A stretch of DNA of 64,000 nt, taken from the NCBI GenBank assembly GCA_016708435.1, contig JADJFV010000035.1, positions 257,774 through 321,773 on the forward strand. The letters run 5' to 3'. The stretch's first letter is position 1. Every line of letters begins with the position of its first letter. Of this stretch, positions 7,646 through 16,143 are shown piece after piece. The position numbers were made by a program, and so were the translations under genes. The DNA is from Leptospiraceae bacterium. Its GTDB lineage: Bacteria > Spirochaetota > Leptospiria > Leptospirales > Leptospiraceae. Below the pieces are notes generated by a model. That model worked only from the letters and a program-made list of their open reading frames with translations, was not told where the DNA came from and did no database searches.

Positions 7646-10063
7646 CTATGCTATTTCTATCCTGTTTCTTCCATTCTGTTTTGCTGCATAAAGTTTATTG
7701 TCCGCATCTTTAAATAAGTCTTCGACCCGAACTAAATTCTGATTGAAACTCGCTATTCCAATGCTGATTGTGCACTGCAAGTCTCCGTGTTTTTCTGAAT
7801 GATATTTTTTTTGTTCTATATAGTTACGTGTTTTTTCGGCTATCGTCAAAGCGATATCTAATTTTGTATTGGGAAGTAGAACGCTAAATTCTTCTCCTCC
7901 ATATCGACCTACTATATCTAATTCTCTACAACATTTAAGAATTCCTCTTGCTACAAGTTTAATAACTTCATCGCCACAATCATGACCATATGTATCATTA
8001 AATTTTTTAAAGTGATCTATATCAATCATCATTAACGATAAATCAAGATTACCCTCTTTTGCAATTTCAAATTCTTTATTCGCCTGCTCGAATAGAAAGC
8101 GTCGATTGTTTAAGCCAGTGAGTGCGTCTGTGTTAGCTAGCTTGGCATTATCTATGGCTTCTCTAACTGATTTTTTTAACGAGACTAATGTTCTCACTCT
8201 TGCTAAAAGTTCACTCTTTTCGAATGGCTTAATCAAATAGTCATTAGCCCCCATATCAAATCCGACAACTATATCCTGCGGCTGATTCTTTGCAGTGAGC
8301 ATAATAACTGGTAAATCATAAAGAGAGTTTTCAGCGCGTAAATTATTGCAAACTTCATACCCAGACATCTTTGGCATCATTATATCTAAAAGCACAAGAT
8401 CGTAGTCCATATTTCTTATTTTTTCTAATGCTTCAATGCCATCAGATGCTGTATCGACGCTATAATTTTGTAATGATAAATGATTGGTAAGAATTTGAAC
8501 ATTGATTCTTTCGTCGTCTACAACTAAAATTCGAATATTGGAATTGTTTTTCTCTTCTTCATTTAATGTCAAAGACTTTGTTAAATCAATATTATCCTCA
8601 ACTTTCACTGGCTCTTCAACCGGAACGATAGGATTAATACTTGGTTCAATGGAGTTTTCTTTTTGCGTCTCTTTTCTTTGATTCTGACTTTTAGGAAGAG
8701 TAAAATAAAACTTTGTTCCTTTATCGACTTCTGATTCGAGCCATATTTTTCCTGAATGTAATTCGATTAATTTTTTAGTTATACTAAGTCCAATTCCAGT
8801 TCCTCCGTAACTACGAGCGATAGAACTATCAGCTTGTTCGAAAGATTTGAATATGATTTCGAACTTTTCTTCCGGTATACCGATTCCTGTATCTTCCACG
8901 CATAGCTCGATAAAGTCATCTTTTTCCAGAGCGAATACTTTGATGTAGCCCGTGCTTGTGAATTTTACAGCATTTCCGATTAGATTATAAATAATTTGCT
9001 GAATTCTATTTTCATCACCGTAGATGAGAGGAATTGAATCAGGAATTTCATTGTATAATAAAACATTATCTCGTTTAATAGTAGACTTAATGACGGAAAT
9101 TACAACTTCAAATAATTGTTTAATGTCTGTCGGTTTACTTTGCAATTCGATTTCTAGATTTTTGAGTTTTGAGAAATCTAGAATATCATTAATTAAGTTA
9201 GATAGGCGTTTGCCGCTAGCTACGACCATTTGTAAGTTATTGATTGTTTCTTCTGTAAGCTTGCCAGTTGCTCCATCTATAAGTGATTCGCTAATTCCGA
9301 TTATTCCATGAACAGGCGTTCTTAGTTCATGAGAAGTGTTTGACAAAAATTCATCTTTGATTTTATCAATTTTCATTAGCCTTTCATTTAGTTGCTTTTC
9401 TCTTTTTAGTTCTATATTGTTTATATGAATAAAATTTTTTCTATAATAATATTCAAAATAATATACTGCAAACATTCCAATGATATTTGAGCTTAAAAAA
9501 AAGAATAAATAATTTAGGAAAAGCGCGGGTGATGAATTGAGTATATTATGAATAAAAATGATCACAAAAAAATAGGAAGTAGTTACGATCCAAGCAGAGA
9601 TAGTTGCTAAGACAAATCGCAATCTTGAAAAAGTATAAATCCACATGATGACCAAAAGTAAACCGGTAAAATAATAATTATGTCCTAACTCTTGTTCTTT
9701 GGCAATGCCGATCATGGCTACGATTCCAATTCCAAGTACAGTGCTAGTAAATGCAAATAGGAGTTGATTGATTGTTTTAAACAAAGGATAAAAAGTTGAA
9801 AAAAAAGTAAAAATCAAAATAGGAACTACGATTCCAAATCGAATGAACCATATCTTTTCTTTTGAGTTCGGCGACATCCATACATCTAAATATGCAAAAA
9901 GAGCATAGAGAATAATTGCAAGAATGATCGCAAATCTATGAATAAGAAGGGAGCCCCAATAATAATTATCCCGAAAACTTTCTTCAAAAAGTTTGTCATT
10001 AAAATTAAGATTAAACCGATTTATTAAAACTGGCTTAGTAAAAGTTTCATTAGTCATTTCCAA
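7646..10063 (-). CDS. Membrane hybrid histidine kinase with receiver and GGDEF output
   Basis: An 805-residue signalling protein. About six membrane segments fill residues 35-205. HisKA follows with the phospho-acceptor in NTSHELRTPVHG (about 245), then the HATPase domain with N box (NLIGNAVKFT), DTGIGIP and GGTGIGLSI, then a receiver domain (LVVDDE, acceptor Asp in LLDIMMPKMSG, Lys in LIKPF), and a C-terminal diguanylate cyclase whose active site is intact (GRYGGEEFSVLLP). It should couple phosphotransfer within one chain to synthesis of cyclic-di-GMP. The signal sensed is unknown. It is monocistronic and faces the LysM/M23 gene. Confidence 0.9.
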   Translation of the reverse strand: MEMTNETFTKPVLINRFNLNFNDKLFEESFRDNYYWGSLLIHRFAIILAIILYALFAYLDVWMSPNSKEKIWFIRFGIVVPILIFTFFSTFYPLFKTINQLLFAFTSTVLGIGIVAMIGIAKEQELGHNYYFTGLLLVIMWIYTFSRLRFVLATISAWIVTTSYFFVIIFIHNILNSSPALFLNYLFFFLSSNIIGMFAVYYFEYYYRKNFIHINNIELKREKQLNERLMKIDKIKDEFLSNTSHELRTPVHGIIGISESLIDGATGKLTEETINNLQMVVASGKRLSNLINDILDFSKLKNLEIELQSKPTDIKQLFEVVISVIKSTIKRDNVLLYNEIPDSIPLIYGDENRIQQIIYNLIGNAVKFTSTGYIKVFALEKDDFIELCVEDTGIGIPEEKFEIIFKSFEQADSSIARSYGGTGIGLSITKKLIELHSGKIWLESEVDKGTKFYFTLPKSQNQRKETQKENSIEPSINPIVPVEEPVKVEDNIDLTKSLTLNEEEKNNSNIRILVVDDERINVQILTNHLSLQNYSVDTASDGIEALEKIRNMDYDLVLLDIMMPKMSGYEVCNNLRAENSLYDLPVIMLTAKNQPQDIVVGFDMGANDYLIKPFEKSELLARVRTLVSLKKSVREAIDNAKLANTDALTGLNNRRFLFEQANKEFEIAKEGNLDLSLMMIDIDHFKKFNDTYGHDCGDEVIKLVARGILKCCRELDIVGRYGGEEFSVLLPNTKLDIALTIAEKTRNYIEQKKYHSEKHGDLQCTISIGIASFNQNLVRVEDLFKDADNKLYAAKQNGRNRIEIA

Positions 10064-10157
10064 TTACAAATTTGAATAAACGCGAAATTTACGATAGCAA
10101 AATTTATTGACGGAGAATTGAAAATATGGGACGTTAGTTTTTTATAAGGACATAAAA

Positions 10158-10544
10158 ATGAAAGAACCAGTTTGCACTGCGCTATTATTTGCAGATCGAA
10201 TTATTGTAGAGAACAATGGTAAGAAAGGAATCATTGGAACATTTAGTAAAATTTTTGCACAATCTTTTCCTGTTCAAACTGCACCGTGGGGGGTATATGC
10301 CGCCGCAACGAACGTTGTAGGCAAACATGAATTTGCCTTAACCCTGACAAATGTTGAAACAAATCAGGATGTGTTACCTATTACCGGTCAACTTCAATCG
10401 CAAAATCCAGAAGAAGTAATTGAATTAACATTTAATACTGCCGGAGTGACATTCACGTCGGAAGGAAAGTATTCTCTTTCTTTTACCATTGATGGTGAAC
10501 TTTTAAGTTCAATTATTTTATATGCAGAAATTTTAAAACAATAG
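10158..10544 (+). CDS. Conserved small protein, DUF6941-like
   Basis: A 128-residue beta-rich protein without signal peptide. The start CTALLFADRIIVENNGKKGIIG and a middle of FPVQTAPWGVYAA resemble a widespread family of small uncharacterised proteins that I associate with DUF6941. Function unknown. It is followed 41 bases later by the CAP-domain gene, which has its own strong AAGGAG site. Confidence 0.6.
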   Translation: MKEPVCTALLFADRIIVENNGKKGIIGTFSKIFAQSFPVQTAPWGVYAAATNVVGKHEFALTLTNVETNQDVLPITGQLQSQNPEEVIELTFNTAGVTFTSEGKYSLSFTIDGELLSSIILYAEILKQ

Positions 10545-10585
10545 AAATGGAACTCAATTAAAAAAATTCTTAAAGGAGAATCAAT

Positions 10586-11113
10586 ATGATTCAAAAAATT
10601 TTAAAGTTGGTAGCAATTTGTGCTTTGTTTAGTTTCGTATATGCAGATGAAGCATTAGACACAGCTCAGCAAACAGAAATGGTTGCTGCACATAATAAGT
10701 ATCGAAAAGAAATTGGAGCACCTGGTATGAAATGGTCGGCAACTCTTGCGGCAACTGCACAAGCTTATGCTATTAAACAAAAAGGCGAAGGATGCAAAAT
10801 GAAGCATAGTGGAACCAAGGGACTTGGAGAAAATATTTATTGGGCAAGTGCAATTTCTTATTCCAATGGCACATCTAAACCACAAAATATTACATCTACA
10901 AAAGTAACAGATGCTTGGGGCAGCGAAAAAGCAAATTACACTTATAGTTCCAACAGTTGTGCTTCCGGTAAAGTTTGCGGACATTATACACAAATAGTTT
11001 GGAAAGATTCTACAGAAGTGGGTTGCGGCAAAGCGGTATGTGCCGACAATTCGCAATTCTGGGTTTGTAACTATACACCACCGGGAAATTATAACGGACA
11101 AAAGCCTTATTAA
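10586..11113 (+). CDS. Secreted CAP-domain (SCP/PR-1-like) protein
   Basis: A 175-residue exported protein with a signal peptide (residues 1-20, ending VYA) and a CAP domain filling the rest. Family signatures are clear: MVAAHNKYRKEIGAP, GLGENIYWA, VTDAWGSEKANY, GHYTQIVWKDSTEVGCG and CNYTPPGNY, which place the two His and two Glu of the CAP cavity. Seven cysteines in the mature protein suggest disulphides and an extracytoplasmic location. Bacterial CAP proteins have no agreed activity. The start follows a good ribosome site (AAAGGAG). Confidence 0.9.
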   Translation: MIQKILKLVAICALFSFVYADEALDTAQQTEMVAAHNKYRKEIGAPGMKWSATLAATAQAYAIKQKGEGCKMKHSGTKGLGENIYWASAISYSNGTSKPQNITSTKVTDAWGSEKANYTYSSNSCASGKVCGHYTQIVWKDSTEVGCGKAVCADNSQFWVCNYTPPGNYNGQKPY

Positions 11114-11158
11114 GATTAGTTCATAAATCTATGACTCACTCTAGCCGATACTAATAAC

Positions 11159-12088
11159 ATGTCATACAATGCTGTAAAACATTTGATCAGTTGGAGTGAT
11201 TGGTCAGATGATGAAATTCAATCCATATTAGATTTTGCTGTTTATGTAAAACACAACCGCGTCTACTTTGCAGGCCATATGGCGGGACGCACAATGGCTA
11301 TGCTATTCCAAAAGACTTCAACTCGCACACGAGTCTCATTTGAAGCAGGAATGACTGAGCTTGGAGGTCATGCGATTTATTTAGATTGGAGAGCTTCTAA
11401 CTTTCAACTCTCTGATATCGACTTTGAGGCAGAATATTTATCGCGCAATGTTTCTATTATCATGGCACGCATGAAAAAAAATGAGGACTTACTTACTTTA
11501 AAGTCTGGCTCCCAAGTTCCTGTAATCAATGGCTGCTGTAATTTATTTCATCCCTGCCAAGCTTTAGCTGATATGCTTACCATATGCCTTGATCGAGGCA
11601 GTATAAAAGGGGCTACTCTTTGCTATGTGGGTGTTCACAATAACGTAGTCAATTCTCTTATTGGGATAACTGCCGCACTTGGAGTGCATCTAACACTTGT
11701 TACCCCGATTGCGCCAAAAGACGCTGTAATTGATCATATTGTAAAACGAGGAACAGATCACAAGACTCTCACTTGGGAAACTGATTTAAAACATGCAGTG
11801 AATAACAATGAGTATGTTTATACAGATACTTGGGTGGATATGGAATTTTTTAATGAGCCTTCTTATGCAAAAGAAAAAGAAGAGCGAATTGCTATGATGA
11901 TGCCCTATCAACTTAATTCTGAGTTATTAAAAAATTCTAAAGCAAAAGTAATGCACGATATGCCAATACACGCCGGCTATGAAATTTCTAGAGAAATTGT
12001 AAAGAGCGAGCGCTCTATTATTTTTCAACAAGCCGAGAATCGTCTGGATGCTCAGAAGGCGGTGATACTGAGGCTTTTAAAGAGTTAG
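11159..12088 (+). CDS. Ornithine/aspartate carbamoyltransferase family protein (ArgF-like)
   Basis: A 309-residue carbamoyltransferase. The carbamoyl-phosphate site is intact: STRTR at residues 54-58 and HPCQALAD at about 130. The C-terminal helix motif QAENRLDAQKA is also typical of ornithine carbamoyltransferase. Two substrate-side motifs differ from it: the place of the SMG loop reads DTWVDMEF, and the usual HCLP reads HDMPIHAGYE. The second substrate may therefore not be ornithine. Overall length and order fit the OTCase group better than PyrB. No other arginine gene is near. Confidence 0.82.
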   Translation: MSYNAVKHLISWSDWSDDEIQSILDFAVYVKHNRVYFAGHMAGRTMAMLFQKTSTRTRVSFEAGMTELGGHAIYLDWRASNFQLSDIDFEAEYLSRNVSIIMARMKKNEDLLTLKSGSQVPVINGCCNLFHPCQALADMLTICLDRGSIKGATLCYVGVHNNVVNSLIGITAALGVHLTLVTPIAPKDAVIDHIVKRGTDHKTLTWETDLKHAVNNNEYVYTDTWVDMEFFNEPSYAKEKEERIAMMMPYQLNSELLKNSKAKVMHDMPIHAGYEISREIVKSERSIIFQQAENRLDAQKAVILRLLKS

Positions 12089-12098
12089 AATAGTCAGC

Positions 12099-12665
12099 CT
12101 AATCAATCTTATCCCCGACTCCATTAAAGGAAATATTTTTGCTATTTACTTTTACTTTGTATTTAATCTCTTCTTTGATGGAATAATATTCTTTTGGCGT
12201 AGGTTGGCTTTGTCTTAGATTGCGACTAATTGTCTTTGTTATTTTTTCGATCTTAAATTTCTCATCAAAGTCTGATTCTAGTTTTTCATTTATTTTTTTG
12301 AGGATAGTATTCGAATCTACTAGCTTGACTGGTTCTTTGATACGGATAATAACAGAGTCCTCGTAATAGTTCCATTCGAGTCCATCCGAGTAAGACTGAA
12401 AGGAAAAGAGAATTTCTCCTTTTTCTCTTTCGTTTTGATACATAACCTTATAATCAAAGTAATGGGTAACGGCTGTATTGCGATACCAATCTGCATCCTT
12501 TGCATTCGGGTGGTAATGCTGAATGTATTTGTATGCGAGACAATCTGCAAAGTTCTTTGTTTTGCAAATCGATGCATCCAATGGCTTCTTGTATTTCTCA
12601 AGCATTTTGTTGTCATCAGGGGAAATTGTAAGTGATAGTAATAAGAATAGGAGTAGAGATTTCAT
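12099..12665 (-). CDS. Hypothetical exported protein
   Basis: A 188-residue protein with a short signal peptide (MKSLLLFLLLSLTIS). The mature part is charged, with CKTKNFADCLAYKYIQHYHPN near the N-terminus and alternating strands to the end. I do not recognise it. Its ATG overlaps the stop of the 69-residue gene before it (TAATG), so the two form a small operon read leftwards. Confidence 0.65.
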   Translation of the reverse strand: MKSLLLFLLLSLTISPDDNKMLEKYKKPLDASICKTKNFADCLAYKYIQHYHPNAKDADWYRNTAVTHYFDYKVMYQNEREKGEILFSFQSYSDGLEWNYYEDSVIIRIKEPVKLVDSNTILKKINEKLESDFDEKFKIEKITKTISRNLRQSQPTPKEYYSIKEEIKYKVKVNSKNISFNGVGDKID

Positions 12666-12874
12666 TAAAACTCTTTCCTATCTTTGATTCTTCTAAGAAG
12701 ACTATTTATATAAACGGTTTCGTCTAATTTGTGTTCTTTAGTATAACCAAAAAAGTATTCCCGCAAATCCTCTTCTAGATAAATCGGAATATTAAAATCC
12801 TTGGGAGACTTGATTAATGGAGGACGAATCTTTGCATTCATAAAATCATAGTTATCTTTCATTTCGAAATCCAT
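12665..12874 (-). CDS. Small protein with CopG/BrnA-like C-terminus
   Basis: A 69-residue protein. The segment IPIYLEEDLREYFFGYTKEH followed by VYINSLLRRIKD looks like the strand-helix-helix of ribbon-helix-helix antitoxins of the BrnA/CopG type. No toxin gene of the BrnT type is adjacent; the coupled downstream gene encodes an exported protein. The assignment is weak because of the length. Confidence 0.5.
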   Translation of the reverse strand: MDFEMKDNYDFMNAKIRPPLIKSPKDFNIPIYLEEDLREYFFGYTKEHKLDETVYINSLLRRIKDRKEF

Positions 12875-12971
12875 TTCTTTTCTATACTCCTCTTCAAATT
12901 CTTTTTAACTTGATTTAGTTTTTTGTATATTCCTTTTTAATTTTGCTCAATGTCAGTAAGATAAGGATTTT

Positions 12972-13056
12972 TCACCACGAAGGGCACGAAGACCACGAAG
13001 GATTTTATCAAGGAATCCTGCCATTTCTTCGCGTTCTTCGTGCCCTTCGCGGTTGA
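12972..13056. repeat. Imperfect inverted repeat of the CACGAAG type
   Basis: Left arm 12972-13000 (CACGAAGGGCACGAAG core) and right arm 13027-13056 (CTTCGTGCCCTTCG core) are inverted, with about 26 bases between. This holds most of the 266-base gap 12875-13140; the rest is A+T-rich with no gene I can support. Similar fragments occur at 3557 and 52999, so it is probably a dispersed element. Confidence 0.55.
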
Positions 13057-13140
13057 TTCTTTTTTCTCTTTCTAAATTTAATGTTATTGCCCGCTCCTCC
13101 ATTTCTAGAAAATTTCTTTATTTAAGAACAAAGATTAGCT

Positions 13141-13353
13141 ATGAACCTAAATGATCCGATTATGAAAACGAAATGGGCAAAATGTATCAAAAATGACAAT
13201 CACAAAGTATCGCTGACAGTTGCGGATTGTTACATTGTAGAGGCTTCTAAGAAGAATGATCCAGTTCATCGTATTCGGATTATAGATATACAGGAGAAGA
13301 GTATTTATTCCCTGAAAAATATTTTGAAATCTATTGGGAATAAACTCACCTAA
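13141..13353 (+). CDS. Possible small protein, unknown
   Basis: A 70-residue reading frame (MNLNDPIMKTKWAKCIKNDN) in a gap between genes. No motif, no clear ribosome site and no neighbour on the same strand. The opposite strand is open over the same bases. It is reported as possible only. Confidence 0.3.
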   Translation: MNLNDPIMKTKWAKCIKNDNHKVSLTVADCYIVEASKKNDPVHRIRIIDIQEKSIYSLKNILKSIGNKLT

Positions 13354-13414
13354 ATACATTTACATCAGAGGTTACGTTGACTTTACCGAATAACAATCCT
13401 TTTTCAGTAAATTC

Positions 13415-14539
13415 TTACTGGTTCCACTCTTTTATCTGCTCATATACTTTTGGATCATGCATGAGTTTTAGATGTGCGAAGCCCGGAAATTCTTTGTGAT
13501 TTTCTTCTGGAATGGGTAATGTGTGTATGCCGCTTTTGTCTTTTCCGAGGACGCTTGGTTTACGAACCAAAGCATCTCCAAACCAAACAGAAAAAATACT
13601 CTCAGGATCTTCGGTGACTGTTCCTGAAATGATATAATAAGATACGCCTTCTAGAAGAGGGACTAAGTTTTTAGAATTCTTTAAGAGAGTATCTGGATCT
13701 TTCCCTTTCCAATCTTCGTCTAGTAAATAGCCATAGCGCAAATCTTTAATACCCGCACTGCGAAGATTGATTACGTCTTTAGTCATTTTTACAAATGTAT
13801 TTGGTATATGCTCTAATACGTTAGTTACTACATTGCCAAATTTTTCTAATGGTGCTCCTAGATGGGGAGAGCCAAGGAAGAAAACTTTTCGAATTTTGTA
13901 AATCCAGGTTACATTTTGTTTGTCGCCATAATAGCAAGCACTGCGAACAACGAGTCCACCCATGCTATGCCCAATTAGGATTAACTCTTTTATATTGGTT
14001 GGATAATTTTTAAATAGAGTATGAATGAGAGTCGAGAGATGCTTTCCATTTTCAGAAATGTGAAGTCCAGAATTGTATCGTAGGTAAAATGGTGTATACC
14101 CCATCTCTTTTTGCAGCAAATTACCGTAATTCTCTTTGCTATTTGGAAAATTCCACATCATTTCATCGCAGGCAAGACCATGAACGAGAATGCAAATTTT
14201 AGAAGTAGGCTTTGGATAAGCTTTTATAATATCTTCTTTGGTCAGGTTAATCGGCTTCCCGCCTTTATAAAATTGCATCTTACGAGCTAGAGAGCTTGCA
14301 TTTTCTTCCAATGCATCACCGACGACACCATGTAGAATCGTAGCTCCCTTAATAGCACCTGTTTTTACAACGGAAACTGTTTTATCGAAAGTCTCTTTTA
14401 TTTTAATTGATTTTTCCTTGATTGAATTCTTTTTTTCTTCTGGTTTATTTGTATTTGCCGCAGAAACCGTTTTCTTTGAGTCTGAGGATTTTTGGGAGTT
14501 GGCAGTTCTTGATCTGGGATTTGTTTTCTGTTGTGGCAT
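13415..14539 (-). CDS. Alpha/beta-hydrolase, PGAP1/lipase-like
   Basis: A 374-residue hydrolase. The first 70 residues are a low-complexity Ser/Lys/Thr-rich arm. The core begins with ICILVHGLACDEMMWN, the oxyanion-side strand, then the nucleophile elbow GHSMGGLVVRSA (Ser in GxSxG) at about residue 190, with HLGAPLEKFG just after, as in triacylglycerol lipases and PGAP1-like esterases. A late His (FAHLKLM) could complete the triad. It has no signal peptide, so an internal or membrane-associated lipase role is inferred. It lies directly downstream of the tRNA-Ala gene on the minus strand. Confidence 0.8.
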   Translation of the reverse strand: MPQQKTNPRSRTANSQKSSDSKKTVSAANTNKPEEKKNSIKEKSIKIKETFDKTVSVVKTGAIKGATILHGVVGDALEENASSLARKMQFYKGGKPINLTKEDIIKAYPKPTSKICILVHGLACDEMMWNFPNSKENYGNLLQKEMGYTPFYLRYNSGLHISENGKHLSTLIHTLFKNYPTNIKELILIGHSMGGLVVRSACYYGDKQNVTWIYKIRKVFFLGSPHLGAPLEKFGNVVTNVLEHIPNTFVKMTKDVINLRSAGIKDLRYGYLLDEDWKGKDPDTLLKNSKNLVPLLEGVSYYIISGTVTEDPESIFSVWFGDALVRKPSVLGKDKSGIHTLPIPEENHKEFPGFAHLKLMHDPKVYEQIKEWNQ

Positions 14540-14638
14540 TATGCAAGTTTACGAATCTATCTTATCTCAGGCAAATCATATTCAAGGCAAGGAAAAATAT
14601 TTCGAGATAGGATACAAAGAAAAATGAAAAGTCCAATG

Positions 14639-14711
14639 TGGAGCTTATCGGGATCGAACCGATGACCCTCTGCTTGCAAAGCAGATGCTCTCCCAGCTGA
14701 GCTAAAGCCCC
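14639..14711 (-). tRNA. tRNA-Ala (anticodon TGC)
   Basis: Reading the minus strand gives a full cloverleaf: acceptor GGGGCTT pairs with AAGCTCC, D-arm GCTC...GAGC, anticodon stem CTGCT/AGCAG around TGC, and T-arm with GGTTCGATCC. The discriminator base is A; CCA is not encoded. It follows tRNA-Ile by 21 bases, the order usual in 16S-23S spacers, yet no rRNA gene is adjacent. Confidence 0.96.
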
Positions 14712-14732
14712 AATGAATCGGGATATTGTTCC

Positions 14733-14806
14733 TGGGCCTGACAAGATTTGAACTTGTGACCCCTCGCTTATCAAGCGAGTGCTCTAACCAGCTGAGCTAC
14801 AGGCCC
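14733..14806 (-). tRNA. tRNA-Ile (anticodon GAT)
   Basis: The minus strand folds as a 74-base tRNA: acceptor GGGCCTG with CAGGCCC, D-arm with AGCTCAGCTGGTTAGAGC, anticodon stem CTCGC/GCGAG around GAT, T-loop GTTCAAATC. The discriminator is A and CCA is not encoded. It is transcribed ahead of tRNA-Ala, probably as one dicistronic unit. Confidence 0.96.
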
Positions 14807-14877
14807 TTAAGATTACTGTCAGTTTTTTTGAATTAGGATTTTTATCAAATGATTTTTACACAAAATCCAATTTATTT

Positions 14878-16074
14878 TTAATTTCTACGCTTTCCTTCTT
14901 TGTGATAATGAACGAGACGATCCAAGAGTGCCAAGTCAGAGCACATAAGAATTTCTCCATCGAGATGAATGAATTTATTATTGGTCATGAACTTCATAAT
15001 TAAATTTGTATCTCTATCAGTTAGCCCTAACATTTTTAGAAGGTCAAAAATTCCCAGTTGAAAATTGTGCTCTGCTTTTGGAGCAATCTTTACGCGGTTC
15101 TTTTCGACTAACGTTAAAAGCATATCAGCAATGCGCCCGTTAATATCTTCAATCATCGAATTCGCAATTTTTTTATAGGCATTCCAAACTCGCTCGGATA
15201 GAACGGTGATAATTTTACTCATAAGTTGAGGCTGTGTTTGCACCATTGTTTCGAAATTCGCTTTATTGATTGCAAGAAGGTCTACATCTTCTGTGGCGAT
15301 TGCGGAAGCAGAACGAGGCTTATTATCAAGAAGAGCCATCTCTCCGAATATATCTCCCGGTTTCATAATGTTTAAGAGAACATCATTGTCTTTGATAATC
15401 TTTGTGATCTTGACTTTTCCTTTCTGTAAAATGAATAAATCCTGACCGGGCTCATTTTCACTGAATATCATTTGATTTTGCGTATAACTTCTGTTAGCCC
15501 CATTGACTTTTTCCATTTCAAAGGGTTTGTGAAGCATTTTTAATTTCTCTTTTGCTTTGCCCGCAAATTCTCCTTTGGGAACATACTTTAAATAGCTTTG
15601 ATAAAGATAAACCGCACTATCTGTGTTGCCTTGAGAAAAATAATTTTCCGCCATTTGGTAAAGAAGTGCGAGGTCTTCTTCTCCTGATACTTTAGAGCCA
15701 ATTGTTTTATTTGTTTGTCCTTGGTCAAATTCGCGCAATTTTTTGGAAAAGAATCGAATGATTTTCATTGCAAGTGCAGCATTCTTTTGAATGAGTTCTC
15801 CAAAGCGATTTTGACCAACAGAAATAAGGGTTACATTGCTCATAGCGATTGCAGATTCAATTTGCGGATATTGACTCATAGCAGAAATGACGCCGAAAAA
15901 ATCTCCAGGTCCGATTACTTCACTCGATTTTTCATTGGCGACAGGAAAGGTTCTCTTTAGATTCACTTTGCCTTCTTTGATGATAAAAAACTGAGTCGAT
16001 GGTTTTCTTTCGCCTTCGAGCGTGATATAGGATCCGGGGGTAAAGGTTACAATTTTAAAAAGGGAGTTATCCAT
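14878..16074 (-). CDS. Double cyclic-nucleotide-binding-domain protein
   Basis: A 398-residue soluble regulator. The first CNB fold covers residues 1-115 (PGSYITLEGERKPSTQFFI, GPGDFFGVISAM), but its phosphate-binding cassette is degenerate. A TPR-like helical linker follows (YQMAENYFSQGNTDSAVYLY). The second CNB at about 195-310 has an intact cassette (FGEMALLDNKPRSASAIA), so it should bind cAMP or cGMP. A C-terminal winged-helix-like region (GIFDLLKMLGLTDRDTN) resembles the DNA-binding part of Crp, though I cannot show that it binds DNA. An adenylate cyclase lies at 40.8-42.7 kb in the same window. Confidence 0.85.
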   Translation of the reverse strand: MDNSLFKIVTFTPGSYITLEGERKPSTQFFIIKEGKVNLKRTFPVANEKSSEVIGPGDFFGVISAMSQYPQIESAIAMSNVTLISVGQNRFGELIQKNAALAMKIIRFFSKKLREFDQGQTNKTIGSKVSGEEDLALLYQMAENYFSQGNTDSAVYLYQSYLKYVPKGEFAGKAKEKLKMLHKPFEMEKVNGANRSYTQNQMIFSENEPGQDLFILQKGKVKITKIIKDNDVLLNIMKPGDIFGEMALLDNKPRSASAIATEDVDLLAINKANFETMVQTQPQLMSKIITVLSERVWNAYKKIANSMIEDINGRIADMLLTLVEKNRVKIAPKAEHNFQLGIFDLLKMLGLTDRDTNLIMKFMTNNKFIHLDGEILMCSDLALLDRLVHYHKEGKRRN

Positions 16075-16143
16075 AAGGTGCCTTACATAACTTTAAACTA
16101 TTCTGCCAGAAATTTTACAATCAAAACTTTTGTTTTTCGAAAA

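Noticed and set aside
10655..11101. Cys-rich protein on the minus strand of the CAP gene
   Set aside because: Shadow of the real gene, which has a signal peptide, ribosome site and family motifs.
14562..14774. Reading frame on the minus strand across the tRNA genes
   Set aside because: It is made of tRNA sequence read as protein; both tRNAs fold fully.
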